DNA from: Rhodocyclales bacterium
GTDB lineage: Bacteria > Pseudomonadota > Gammaproteobacteria > Burkholderiales > Rhodocyclaceae
NCBI GenBank assembly: GCA_016215645.1
Contig: JACRIX010000047.1
Span: forward strand, 1-64,000
Length of the DNA: 64,000 nt
Direction: 5' to 3'
Under the pieces are notes generated by a model, which did not search any database, was not told the origin of the DNA, and worked only from the letters and a program-made list of their open reading frames with translations. Both the position numbers and the translations under genes were made by a program. Shown here one piece after another: positions 7,648-15,681 of the stretch. Each line of letters begins with the position of its first letter. The stretch's first letter is position 1.

Positions 7648-9697
7648 ACCTCTCGACCGCGCCGCGCTGGGCGAGCGGCTCGACGCGATCTTCAGCTTCG
7701 ATGTGTCGTCGGGGCGCAATTACGACGAGTTGACCGAGCCGCTGCTGGCGGGGGAACGCGCGGTGCAGGAGTTCGCCCTGCACTGGGCCAAGGTCGCCGC
7801 GCCGACCCACCTCGAAATCGCCTATCTCGTCGTGCTGCTGGCTCCGCTGGCCCTGGACCGGCTTGGTCGGCGCGATGCCGAGGCCTGGGTGGTCGCCGCA
7901 CTGGACGGCTTCGACCGCGTTGGCCTGCGCGCGGCGGTGATGCGTCTGCGCGACATCGAGGGCTTCGCGCGCAGCGCCTCGCCGGCGGCGGTGAGCCTCG
8001 ACGCCATCGCGCCGCGCTTGCAGCGCTTCCTGCAGGGGCTCGCGGGCCGCCCGCTACGGGTCGAGGCCGATGCCCGGCCGTGGACCGACACCGAGACCGT
8101 GTACCTGCCGCCGCTGGTCGAGCTGGCGACGCGCGAGGCCTCGGCTGACCGCTACCTGGCGCTGGCCGCCATGCTCTGGGCACAGGGGCGCTGGGGCACC
8201 TATGCCATGGACATCGATGCGGCGCTGGCGGATTTCGCGCGGCCGGACCATGCCCTGGACTGGCTGGCCCTGCTCGAAGCCTTGCGCCTCGGCGCCCGCC
8301 TGGAGCGCGAACTGCCGGGCCTGCGCGGCGAAATAGCGGCCCTGCTCGCCGGCCTGCCGCCGCAACTCGATACCGCGCGCGCGGCGCTCGCCGCGCCGGG
8401 CGCCGGTGTGGATGACAGCATCGCCTGGCTGCGCACCCATGCCGAAGTCGCCGTGTCACCAGCGCCGACTCTTGAGTGCTTGCCGACGCTGCATCCGGCG
8501 GATGCGCGCGAACGGCGTGCCGCGCGCATCCGCGAACAAAGCCAGGTCTTGCGCCTGTCGATCGCCGAATTGCTGGAGTCCTTGCGCGCCGGCCAGGACG
8601 ACCCGCCGCCGGAACTGGAAGTCGACGCCGACCCGGAGCGGCTGGAACTCGAAGTGAAGATCGATGGCGCCAGCGTCACCCTGCCGCCGGAGGGGCTGGC
8701 CGCCGCGCAATCCCTGCTGCAGGATCTGGGCGAGATCGCGCCGGAACTGCTGGTGCCGGCAGGCCCGGCGGAATGGAAAGGCGACGGTGTCGGCAAGGGT
8801 AAACCGGGCACGCTGGAAACCCGTGCCGACGCCCTGTTCGACGAATGGGACTATCGCCGCCAGGCCTATCGCCGGCAGTGGTGCCATGTCTATCTGCATG
8901 CGGTGGGCGGCGGCGACGAAAGCTACGTGCTCGCCGTGCGCGCCCGCCACGCGCCGCTGATCCGTCAGTTGCGCCGGCGCTTCGAAGCCATGCGCGGCGA
9001 GGATCGCGTGTTGCGGCGCCAGTCGGACGGCCAGGACGTGGACATGGACGCGCTGGTAGCCGCCATCGCCGACCGACGCGGCGGTGCCGAACCCAGCCCG
9101 CGCCTGTTCTGTCGCCGCCAGCGCGACGAACGCTCGCTCGCCGCGGTATTCCTGGTGGACATGAGCGGCAGCACCCAGGGCTGGATCAACGATGCCGAGC
9201 GCGAGGCGCTGGTGCTGCTCTGCGAGGCGCTGGAAATGCTCGACGACCGCTATGCGATCTGGGGCTTTTCGGGCTGGACGCGCACCCGCAGCGACCTCTA
9301 CCGCATCAAGGAATTCGACGAGGCCTACGGCACCGAGGTGCAGGCGCGCATCGCCGCGATCCAGCCGCGTGATTACACCCGCATGGGGCCGCCGATCCGC
9401 TTCGTCACTGAAAAGCTGCTCGCCGAACCGGTGCGCCACAGACTGCTGGTAACGATCTCCGACGGCCGCCCGGATGATTTCGGCGACGACTACCGCAGCG
9501 ACTACGGCATCGAGGACACGCGCCAGGCCCTGCTCGAAGCCCGCCGCGCCGGCGTGCGCCCCTTCTGCATCACCATCGACCGGCAGGGCGCGGATTACCT
9601 GAAACGCATGTACGGCCCGGCCGCCTACGCCGTACTCGACGAAGTGCGCAAGCTGCCGCTCAAGGTGGCGGAAATCTATCGCAAGCTGACGATCTGA
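7634..9697 (+). CDS. cbbO: CbbO/NorD-family VWA-domain activase partner
   Basis: This 687-residue protein starts at a GTG inside the end of cbbQ. The C-terminal von Willebrand A domain (about residues 490-687) has a MIDAS motif (VDMSGST) and later conserved DGRPDDF and TRMGPPIRF segments. The N-terminal roughly 450 residues are helical and poorly conserved, as in CbbO and NorD. It would recruit the CbbQ ring to a target enzyme. The target is not encoded nearby. An exact copy of the dispersed 16-bp word lies inside it at 8459, and another follows 24 bases after its stop. Confidence 0.82.
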   Translation: MPSSEPLDRAALGERLDAIFSFDVSSGRNYDELTEPLLAGERAVQEFALHWAKVAAPTHLEIAYLVVLLAPLALDRLGRRDAEAWVVAALDGFDRVGLRAAVMRLRDIEGFARSASPAAVSLDAIAPRLQRFLQGLAGRPLRVEADARPWTDTETVYLPPLVELATREASADRYLALAAMLWAQGRWGTYAMDIDAALADFARPDHALDWLALLEALRLGARLERELPGLRGEIAALLAGLPPQLDTARAALAAPGAGVDDSIAWLRTHAEVAVSPAPTLECLPTLHPADARERRAARIREQSQVLRLSIAELLESLRAGQDDPPPELEVDADPERLELEVKIDGASVTLPPEGLAAAQSLLQDLGEIAPELLVPAGPAEWKGDGVGKGKPGTLETRADALFDEWDYRRQAYRRQWCHVYLHAVGGGDESYVLAVRARHAPLIRQLRRRFEAMRGEDRVLRRQSDGQDVDMDALVAAIADRRGGAEPSPRLFCRRQRDERSLAAVFLVDMSGSTQGWINDAEREALVLLCEALEMLDDRYAIWGFSGWTRTRSDLYRIKEFDEAYGTEVQARIAAIQPRDYTRMGPPIRFVTEKLLAEPVRHRLLVTISDGRPDDFGDDYRSDYGIEDTRQALLEARRAGVRPFCITIDRQGADYLKRMYGPAAYAVLDEVRKLPLKVAEIYRKLTI
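8459..8474 (-). repeat. Dispersed 16-bp word, exact copy
   Basis: Reads CAAGAGTCGGCGCTGG on the minus strand, inside the CbbO/NorD-like gene. The coding strand reads it as PAPTL. Confidence 0.7.
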
Positions 9698-9720
9698 GGG
9701 GTGATGCCGCAGCGCAGGCG

Positions 9721-9736
9721 CAAGAGTCGGCGCTGG
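9721..9736 (+). repeat. Dispersed 16-bp word, exact intergenic copy
   Basis: CAAGAGTCGGCGCTGG lies 24 bases after the cbbO stop. It is the only copy outside a gene, so protein conservation cannot explain it. Confidence 0.75.
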
Positions 9737-9770
9737 GGAGACGGCGTATCTGTCGCCGACCCCGCAGGAC

Positions 9771-9989
9771 GGCCACAGGTCGCCGCGTCATGGGCTCGCG
9801 CCCTGCGGCGGAGGGGTCGCCAGAGCCTCGCGAAACCCCGCCTCACCCCTTGCCGCGGCGCCGCTCCTGGCCGCCGGCGAAACCAGCCGAGGCCGATGAA
9901 GCCGGCCTCGTCGTCGGACATCGCCGGCGGACTACCCCTGGCGCGTCTCCTCGCGGCGGCGTCTGCCAAATCGGCGGCGACCTGTGGCC
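9771..9989. repeat. 16-bp perfect inverted repeats flanking about 187 bp
   Basis: GGCCACAGGTCGCCGC at 9771-9786 is the exact reverse complement of 9974-9989. Outside the arms, similarity continues imperfectly for roughly 8-9 bases. The 421-base gap between cbbO and fitA is GC-rich and has no credible gene: its open frames are basic, low complexity and lack Shine-Dalgarno sequences. It could be a small non-autonomous element, a repeat remnant or a structured RNA. No target-site duplication is obvious. Confidence 0.5.
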
Positions 9990-10056
9990 GGCCTGGCGTT
10001 GCGGTATATGGCGGGAATCGGCCATTTCAGGCCGGTCGCGCGCGGCCCCTGGTGGT

Positions 10057-10106
10057 GATTGCAGTGCAATCGTTACTCCGGTAGACTGCTAGCATTGATT
10101 GCAATC
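10057..10106 (+). promoter_or_regulatory. Toxin-antitoxin promoter with two palindromic operators
   Basis: GATTGCAGTGCAATC (10057-10071) and GATTGCAATC (10097-10106) are perfect palindromes sharing the same half site. A promoter fits between and over them: -35 TTGCAG at 10059-10064, 17 bases, -10 TAGACT at 10082-10087. One operator covers the -35 and the other lies just after the -10, as expected for autoregulation by the RHH antitoxin complex that starts at 10119. Confidence 0.6.
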
Positions 10107-10118
10107 TGGGAGGTGAAT

Positions 10119-10331
10119 ATGGCTACCAATCTCGTGGTTCGAAATGTTGACGAGGATGTCGCCTTGGCACTGAAACAACTGGCGGCAGCTCATGGAAGAA
10201 GCGCGGAAGCCGAGCATCGTGAGATTTTACGAACAGTTCTGCAACGCCCGAAGCGTCGGTCTGTTGCCGAGATTCTCTCGAGCATGCCAAATGTTGGTGA
10301 AGACTCCGACTTCAATTGTCGAAACAGGTAA
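10119..10331 (+). CDS. FitA/VapB-type ribbon-helix-helix antitoxin
   Basis: This 70-residue antitoxin starts MATNLVVRNVDEDVALALK, the N-terminal beta strand and helix of an Arc/FitA RHH domain, followed by AAAHGRSAEAEHREILR, the FitA-family second helix. The C-terminal part would thread into the toxin. GGGAGG lies 5 bases before the ATG; an upstream ATG at 10059 lies inside the operator and is rejected. The toxin start follows 8 bases after its stop. It probably represses its own promoter through the two palindromes upstream. The base composition here is less GC-rich than the neighbours, consistent with horizontal acquisition. Confidence 0.85.
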   Translation: MATNLVVRNVDEDVALALKQLAAAHGRSAEAEHREILRTVLQRPKRRSVAEILSSMPNVGEDSDFNCRNR

Positions 10332-10339
10332 GAGCCGGC

Positions 10340-10750
10340 ATGTACTTGGTCGACACCAATGTCGTCAGTGAGGTCCGAAAGGGGAAAAGGGCCAACCCCG
10401 GCGTTCAAAGGTTTTTCCAGGCGATCGAAGCTGAAAGCCTCTATTTGCCGGTGCAAACACTAGGTGAAATTCGAAGAGGGCTGGAGAATATCCGGCGTCG
10501 CGGCGATCTTTCCCAGGCCAGGAAGCTTGAAAAGTGGCTTGATTTGGTCGTGGCGGATTACGCCGACAGGATACTGAGCTTTGATGAAGAATGCGCTCAG
10601 GTGTGGGGCCGGCTGATGTCGCCTCATCATGAGCATCCAATAGACAAACAGATCGCGGCGATCGCACTGATTCATGATTTGACCGTAGTAACTCGCAACG
10701 TCGATGATTTTCGCGGAACTGGTACGCGAACAAGAAATCCCTTCGTTTGA
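10340..10750 (+). CDS. FitB/VapC-type PIN-domain ribonuclease toxin
   Basis: This 136-residue PIN-domain protein has the four expected acidic residues: Asp5 (YLVDTNVVSE), Glu43 (LGEIRRG), Asp102 (IDKQIAAIAL) and Asp122 (RNVDDF). PIN toxins cleave RNA with a magnesium ion and are silenced by the partner RHH protein. The start at 10340 gives the canonical MYLVDTN beginning; an ATG at 10316 would overlap the antitoxin and add an atypical leader. A hairpin at 10770-10787 follows the stop. Confidence 0.87.
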   Translation: MYLVDTNVVSEVRKGKRANPGVQRFFQAIEAESLYLPVQTLGEIRRGLENIRRRGDLSQARKLEKWLDLVVADYADRILSFDEECAQVWGRLMSPHHEHPIDKQIAAIALIHDLTVVTRNVDDFRGTGTRTRNPFV

Positions 10751-10769
10751 CAACTTTGATTTCCGTGAT

Positions 10770-10787
10770 GCCTTTCATTTGAAAGGC
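10770..10787 (+). terminator. Hairpin after the toxin gene
   Basis: GCCTTTC at 10770-10776 pairs with GAAAGGC at 10781-10787 around ATTT. It lies 20 bases past the toxin stop. The T run after it is weak (GGCTTTGG). Confidence 0.45.
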
Positions 10788-10869
10788 GGCTTTGGAGCAA
10801 CGCGAGCGTCGGTTATGGCACCGAGCCGCCGTGAAGCAAACACAAGAAGTCCTTGATGGTTCGGCCCGA

Positions 10870-10918
10870 GGGCGGGTGTGAGGTCAGGCGGCCCGGGCGG
10901 ATGTGAGGTCAGGCGGCC
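10870..10918. repeat. Two near-identical 24-bp direct repeats
   Basis: A unit GGGCGG(G/A)TGTGAGGTCAGG plus CGGCC occurs at 10870-10893 and 10895-10918, with one mismatch and a period of 25. It lies in the 387-base gap between the toxin gene and atzF. The rest of this gap has no convincing gene; 11041-11090 is strongly AT-rich. Confidence 0.55.
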
Positions 10919-11105
10919 TGTGACGTACTTGTGAAGAACGCTGGCAACACGCGTTTGGTTAAGCGCACCGTCAAAGTGCCGAGACGCTCCGATCTGGTGC
11001 GCCATTCTTGGGCGGCGGACAAACCTCAGCCGTCTTTCCAATAAATATATCTAATAAAACATATAGATAGTAATTTATGTGAAAGCAGGCACGGCTCTCG
11101 CTTTG

Positions 11106-11127
11106 TTGGATTCATTCTTGTATCCAA
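11106..11127 (+). promoter_or_regulatory. Candidate operator before the ureide operon
   Basis: TTGGAT at 11106-11111 and ATCCAA at 11122-11127 are inverted. The overlapping CTTGTATCCAAG (11117-11128) is a palindrome with one mismatch. It lies 10-30 bases before the atzF start, downstream of the AT-rich stretch at 11041-11090. TTGTATACAA-like palindromes are common for FCD-type GntR regulators, and such a regulator ends this operon. Function is inferred. Confidence 0.35.
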
Positions 11128-11137
11128 GATCAGCGTG

Positions 11138-12961
11138 ATGAATCCACTGCCGGAATCACTTACGGTCGCGAGTCTGCGGGAGAGCTATCGCCGCAACGAG
11201 ATCAGTCCTGTTCAGGTCGCGCAGCAACTGCTCGACCGGATCAAAGCGGACTGCCCGACCGAAGTCTTCATCACGCTGGTCGATGCCGAGCGACTTCTCG
11301 CCCGGGCCCGGCAGCTTGCCGAGCAATTGCAGTGCGACCCGGCGGTTCTCGACCGCCAGGCCCTGTTCGGCATTCCGTATGCAATCAAGGACAACATCGA
11401 CGTCGCCGGCATGCCGACCACCTGCGCCTGCCCGGCCTTTGCCTACACGCCGGAACACTCCGCCGAGGTGGTGGAGCGCATCGAGGCCGCGGGCGGCCTG
11501 CTGGTGGGGAAGACCAATCTCGACCAGTTCGCCACCGGCCTCGTCGGCACCCGCTCGCCCTATGGTGAGGTGAAGAACCCCTTCAATCCGGATTACGTTT
11601 CCGGCGGTTCCAGTTCGGGTTCGGCCGCGGCCGTGGCACTGGGCTTTGCCGCCTTTGCGCTGGGCACCGACACCGCCGGCTCGGGCCGGGTGCCGGCGGG
11701 CTTCTGCAATCTGGTCGGCATCAAGCCGACACCGGGCCTGGTCAGCAGCCGCGGCGTCTTCCCCGCCTGCAAGAGCCTCGACTGCGTGTCGATTCTGGCG
11801 CATACGGTGGCCGACGGCTGGGATGTGCTCACGGTGCTTGCGGGCCCCGATGCCGGCGACCCCTATTCACGCCCTGTTACCGCACTCGCCCCGGTGACAC
11901 GCAAGCTGCGCATCGGCATACCGACACCGCTGGACTTCCGCGGCGATGCCCTTGCCGCCGGCGCCTTTCATGCGGCAGTGGAAACGCTGCAGGCCGACTC
12001 CGACTTCGTCTTTCACGAGGTCCCCTTCGCGCCGTTTGCCCGGATCGCGGCGCTGCTCTACGACGGCCCCTGGGTGGCCGAACGCCGTCTCGCCATCGCC
12101 GACTTTTACCAGCGCCATGCTGACGACATGAATCCGACGGTCCGCGCGGTGATCGGCAAGGCCGAGGGCAAGACCGCAGTGGACGCCTTCGCCGCCGCCT
12201 ACGCGCTGGAAGCCGGCAAGCGCATGGCCGAAGGCGTCTTCCAGGATATCGACCTGATGCTGGTGCCGACCGCGCCGACCCATTACACGCGGGCCGAGAT
12301 CGCCGCCGACCCGGTGGCGAAGAACAGCCATTTCGGCACCTACACCAATTTCGTCAATCTGCTGGGCATGAGCGCGCTGGCGCTGCCCGGCCCCTTCCGC
12401 AGCGATGGCCTGCCGGCGGGCATCACGCTGATCGCCGCGGGCGGCGGCGACCACCGCCTGGCGGAATTTGCGCGCCGCATCGAAGCCCGCCTGCACCGCC
12501 GCCTGGGTCGCGGCGAATCTGAACCGCCGCGCGCCGCCGGCGCCCTGCCGCCGCTGCCTACCGCGGAGCCGATGGTCACCGTCGCCGTGGTCGGCGCCCA
12601 CCTGTCCGGCATGCCGCTGAACTGGCAACTCGCGGAACGCGGTGCTCGCCTGTTGCGCGCCGCGCGCACGGCACCGCGCTACCGCCTCTTCGCGCTGCCC
12701 GGCACGGTGCCGCCCAAGCCCGGGCTGATCCAGGTGGATCGCGACGGCGCCTCGATCGAGATCGAAGTCTGGCAAATGCCGGCGCGCCACTACGGCGGCT
12801 TCGTCGCCGACATTCCGGCGCCGCTGGGCATCGGTACGCTGACGCTGGACGATGGCGGCGTCGTGCAGGGCTTTCTGTGCGAAGCCCTTGCCACCAGCGG
12901 CGCCGAGGACATCACCCGCTTCGGCGGCTGGCGAGCCTATCGCCAGCACGCCAGTGCCTGA
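11138..12961 (+). CDS. atzF: Allophanate hydrolase AtzF
   Basis: This 607-residue amidase-signature enzyme would hydrolyse allophanate to ammonium and carbon dioxide. The Lys-Ser-Ser triad is visible as Lys84 (IKDN), Ser158 (SGGSSSGSA) and Ser182 (GTDTAGSGRVPA); the spacings of 98 and 24 match the known AtzF triad. The PACKSLDCVSI segment and the C-terminal allophanate-hydrolase domain (about residues 480-600, VGAHLSGMPLNWQLAERGA) separate it from plain amidases. Length matches AtzF (about 605). A GTG at 11135 is an alternative start. It is the first gene of a nine-gene operon, 20 bases before the binding protein gene. Confidence 0.9.
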   Translation: MNPLPESLTVASLRESYRRNEISPVQVAQQLLDRIKADCPTEVFITLVDAERLLARARQLAEQLQCDPAVLDRQALFGIPYAIKDNIDVAGMPTTCACPAFAYTPEHSAEVVERIEAAGGLLVGKTNLDQFATGLVGTRSPYGEVKNPFNPDYVSGGSSSGSAAAVALGFAAFALGTDTAGSGRVPAGFCNLVGIKPTPGLVSSRGVFPACKSLDCVSILAHTVADGWDVLTVLAGPDAGDPYSRPVTALAPVTRKLRIGIPTPLDFRGDALAAGAFHAAVETLQADSDFVFHEVPFAPFARIAALLYDGPWVAERRLAIADFYQRHADDMNPTVRAVIGKAEGKTAVDAFAAAYALEAGKRMAEGVFQDIDLMLVPTAPTHYTRAEIAADPVAKNSHFGTYTNFVNLLGMSALALPGPFRSDGLPAGITLIAAGGGDHRLAEFARRIEARLHRRLGRGESEPPRAAGALPPLPTAEPMVTVAVVGAHLSGMPLNWQLAERGARLLRAARTAPRYRLFALPGTVPPKPGLIQVDRDGASIEIEVWQMPARHYGGFVADIPAPLGIGTLTLDDGGVVQGFLCEALATSGAEDITRFGGWRAYRQHASA

Positions 12962-12981
12962 CCTTTTCCCAAGGAGAACCC

Positions 12982-14574
12982 ATGAAATCCCGTACCCTGC
13001 TTTGCGCGGCTTCGCTTGTCCTGGCCTGTGCGCCCGCTCTGGCCCAGGACAAGAAACAGGAAACCCTGATCGTCGCCAACGAAACCGGCCCCAACATGCT
13101 CGACATCCAGGGCGTCGGCGCCAACCGCCCGGCCTATGGCGTGGCCTGGCTGGCCTACGACCGGCTGATGACCTACGGCAAGAAAAAACTGGCCAACGGT
13201 GTCCAGAGCTACGACTTCGCCAAACTCGAGCCCGAGCTGGCCGAGAGCTGGCAGATCGCCAAGGACGGCATGTCCGTGACCTTCAAGCTGCGCAAGAACG
13301 CCACCTTCCACGACGGCACCCCGGTCACCGCAAAAGACGTGAAGTGGTCCTACGACCGCGCACTGGCCATGGGCGGCTTTCCCACCTTCCAGATGAAGGC
13401 CGGATCGCTGGAAAAGCCCGAGCAGTTCGAGGCCGTCGATGACGGCACCTTCAAGGTCACCTTCCTGCGCAAGGACAAGATGACCATGCCCGACATGGCC
13501 GTGCCGGTGGCCTCGATCTACAATTCGGCGCTGGCGCTGAAAAACGCGACGAAAGAAGATCCCTGGGCCGCCACCTGGCTGAAGAACAACACCGGCGGCG
13601 GCGGCGCCTACAAGGTCGCCAGCTACAAGCCCGGCCAGGAAATCATCTACGAGCGCTTCGACGACTGGAAGAGCGGCCCCCTGCCGAAGATCAAGCGCGT
13701 CATCCAGCGCGAAGTCCCCTCCGCCGGCAACCGTCGCGCCCTGCTCGCCAAGGGTGACATCGACATGACCTACGAAATGCCGCCGAAGGATTTCGCCGAG
13801 ATGTCGCAGGAGAAAGGCAACGTCAAGGTTTCCAGCGTGCCGGCGGAGAACTCGATGATCTATGTCGGCATGAACGTCACCAAGCCGCCCTTCGACAACG
13901 CCAAGGTCAGGCAGGCCGTTGCCTACGTGCTGCCTTACGACAAGATCATGGCATCTGCGCTGTACGGTCGCGGCGCGCCGCTGTTCGGCGGTAAAAAGCC
14001 GGTCAGCGGCACCGACTGGCCGACACCGACGCCCTACGCCACCGACCTGGCCAAGGCCAAGGCGCTGATGAAGGAGGCGGGCATGGAGGCCGGCTTCGAG
14101 ACCACGCTGTCCTTCGACCTTGGCCAGGGCACGGTCTCCGAGCCGATGGCGATACTGGTGCAGGAAGCGCTGGCGCAGCTCAACATCAAGGTCGCCATCA
14201 ACAAGGTGCCCGGGGCCAACTGGCGGGCGGCCCTCCTGAAGAAGGACATCCCGATGATGATCAACCGCTTCGGCGGCTGGCTCAACTATCCGGAGTACTT
14301 CTTCCTGTGGACCTACCACGGCCAGAACGCGGTGTTCAACACCATGAGCTACCAGAACCCGGCGGTCGACAAGCTGATCGATGCCGCGCGCTTTGAAGCC
14401 GACAAGAAGAAGTATGCGCAGGACGTCAAGGGCTTCATCGACATCGCCTACACCGACGTGCCGCGCATCCCGGTGGTGCAGCCGATGGTCGACGTGGCGA
14501 TGCAGAAGAACGTCGAGGGCTACACCTACTGGTTCCACCTGCAGCCCGACTATCGCCAGATCTTCAAGAAGTAA
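12982..14574 (+). CDS. Family 5 (dipeptide/oligopeptide-type) ABC substrate-binding protein
   Basis: This 530-residue exported binding protein has a signal peptide at residues 1-22 (core LLCAASLVLACAPALAQ). The mature part is a SBP_bac_5 fold, with LAESWQIAKDGMSVTFKLRKNATFHDGTPVTAKDVKWSYDRAL-type segments near residue 80. AAGGAG lies 5 bases before the ATG. It sits between allophanate hydrolase and two permeases, so it probably captures a ureido or amide compound rather than a peptide. The exact ligand is unknown. Two hairpins lie between this gene and the first permease. Confidence 0.88.
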   Translation: MKSRTLLCAASLVLACAPALAQDKKQETLIVANETGPNMLDIQGVGANRPAYGVAWLAYDRLMTYGKKKLANGVQSYDFAKLEPELAESWQIAKDGMSVTFKLRKNATFHDGTPVTAKDVKWSYDRALAMGGFPTFQMKAGSLEKPEQFEAVDDGTFKVTFLRKDKMTMPDMAVPVASIYNSALALKNATKEDPWAATWLKNNTGGGGAYKVASYKPGQEIIYERFDDWKSGPLPKIKRVIQREVPSAGNRRALLAKGDIDMTYEMPPKDFAEMSQEKGNVKVSSVPAENSMIYVGMNVTKPPFDNAKVRQAVAYVLPYDKIMASALYGRGAPLFGGKKPVSGTDWPTPTPYATDLAKAKALMKEAGMEAGFETTLSFDLGQGTVSEPMAILVQEALAQLNIKVAINKVPGANWRAALLKKDIPMMINRFGGWLNYPEYFFLWTYHGQNAVFNTMSYQNPAVDKLIDAARFEADKKKYAQDVKGFIDIAYTDVPRIPVVQPMVDVAMQKNVEGYTYWFHLQPDYRQIFKK

Positions 14575-14593
14575 ATGACCGCCCACCCCCCAT

Positions 14594-14641
14594 CCCCCGC
14601 CCCTTGGGCGGGGGTGACCACGGTTCAGCCGCTGCGCGGCT
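14594..14641 (+). promoter_or_regulatory. Two hairpins between binding protein and permease genes
   Basis: CCCCCGCCC (14594-14602) pairs with GGGCGGGGG (14606-14614), and AGCCGC (14627-14632) with GCGGCT (14636-14641). Stems here often act as 3' stabilisers or partial terminators that keep binding protein above permease levels. That role is inferred. Confidence 0.5.
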
Positions 14642-14666
14642 TCCGGTTCATTGCCAGCGGCGCACC

Positions 14667-15680
14667 ATGCTGACGACGATCCTGAAGCGGCTGCTGGGGG
14701 CGATCCCGAACCTGATCGGGGTGGTCGTCGTCACCTTCCTGCTTACCCGCGCCCTGCCCGGCGATCCGGCGGCCTTCTTTGCCGGGGGCGCGGGCACGGC
14801 CGAGGCGGTGGAGGAAATCCGCAAGAAGCTCGGGCTCGACAAGTCACTGCCGGAGCAGTTCATCGTCTATGTGCGCGACCTGGCGCGCGGCGACTGGGGT
14901 ATGTCGCACGCCACCGGCCAGCCGGTGTTGACCGAACTGACCACGCGCTTGCCGGCATCGCTGGAACTGACGCTGGCCGCCCTCCTGCTCGCCGTGATCA
15001 TCGCCATCCCGCTGGGCATCCTCGCCGCGACGCGACCCGGATCATGGGTCGACCACCTTTGCCGTGGCATCGCCACCGCCGGGGTGTCGCTGCCGACTTT
15101 CTTCACCGGCCTGCTGCTGGCCTATATCTTCTACTTCCTGCTGGGCTGGGCGCCGGCGCCGCTGGGCCGGCTCGATCCCTACCTCAGCGCGCCGCCCCTG
15201 GTCACCGGCTTCTACCTGATCGACAGCCTGATCGCGCGCGACTTCCCCGTCTTCGTCGGCGCGCTCAAGCAGTTGATCCTGCCCACCATCACCCTCGCAC
15301 TGTTCGTCCTGGCGCCCTTGGCGCGCATGACGCGGGCCTCGATGCTGGGGGTGCTTTCCGCCGACTTCATCCGCACCGCCCGCGCCTCCGGCCTGGCGCC
15401 GCGAACGGTGCTGTTCAGCTACGCCTTCCGCAACGCGCTGCTGCCGGTGATGACCACGCTGGGCATGGTGTTCTCCTTCCTGCTCGGCTCCAACGTGCTG
15501 GTGGAGAAGGTCTTCGCCTGGCCCGGCATCGGCTCGTTTGCGATCGAGGCGCTGGTGGCCTCGGACTACGCGCCGGTGCAGGGCTTCGTGCTCTCCATGG
15601 CCTTGCTCTACGTGCTGCTCAACCTCAGCATCGACATCGCCTACGGTTTCGTCGATCCGCGCATGAAGATCGAGAACTGA
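14667..15680 (+). CDS. DppB-type ABC transporter permease
   Basis: This 337-residue inner-membrane permease has about six membrane helices and the DppB/OppB N-terminal pattern (LKRLLGAIPNLIGVVVVTFLL). The cytoplasmic EAA-like loop (RTARASGLAPRTVLFSYAFRNALLPV) contacts the ATPases. The ATG at 14667 follows GGCGCACC; earlier in-frame starts would add non-membrane residues inside the hairpin region. The second permease starts one base after the stop. It forms the translocation pore with the next gene product. Confidence 0.9.
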   Translation: MLTTILKRLLGAIPNLIGVVVVTFLLTRALPGDPAAFFAGGAGTAEAVEEIRKKLGLDKSLPEQFIVYVRDLARGDWGMSHATGQPVLTELTTRLPASLELTLAALLLAVIIAIPLGILAATRPGSWVDHLCRGIATAGVSLPTFFTGLLLAYIFYFLLGWAPAPLGRLDPYLSAPPLVTGFYLIDSLIARDFPVFVGALKQLILPTITLALFVLAPLARMTRASMLGVLSADFIRTARASGLAPRTVLFSYAFRNALLPVMTTLGMVFSFLLGSNVLVEKVFAWPGIGSFAIEALVASDYAPVQGFVLSMALLYVLLNLSIDIAYGFVDPRMKIEN

Positions 15681-15681
15681 C

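Noticed and set aside
6739-7719. Extension of the dehydratase-like frame upstream to 7719
   Set aside because: The extra part runs antisense through cbbQ, has low-complexity composition, and the family start is at 6738.
9701-10084. Several small open frames in the cbbO-fitA gap
   Set aside because: Arg/Ala/Pro-rich, no Shine-Dalgarno sequence, overlapping each other on both strands; better explained as repeat DNA.
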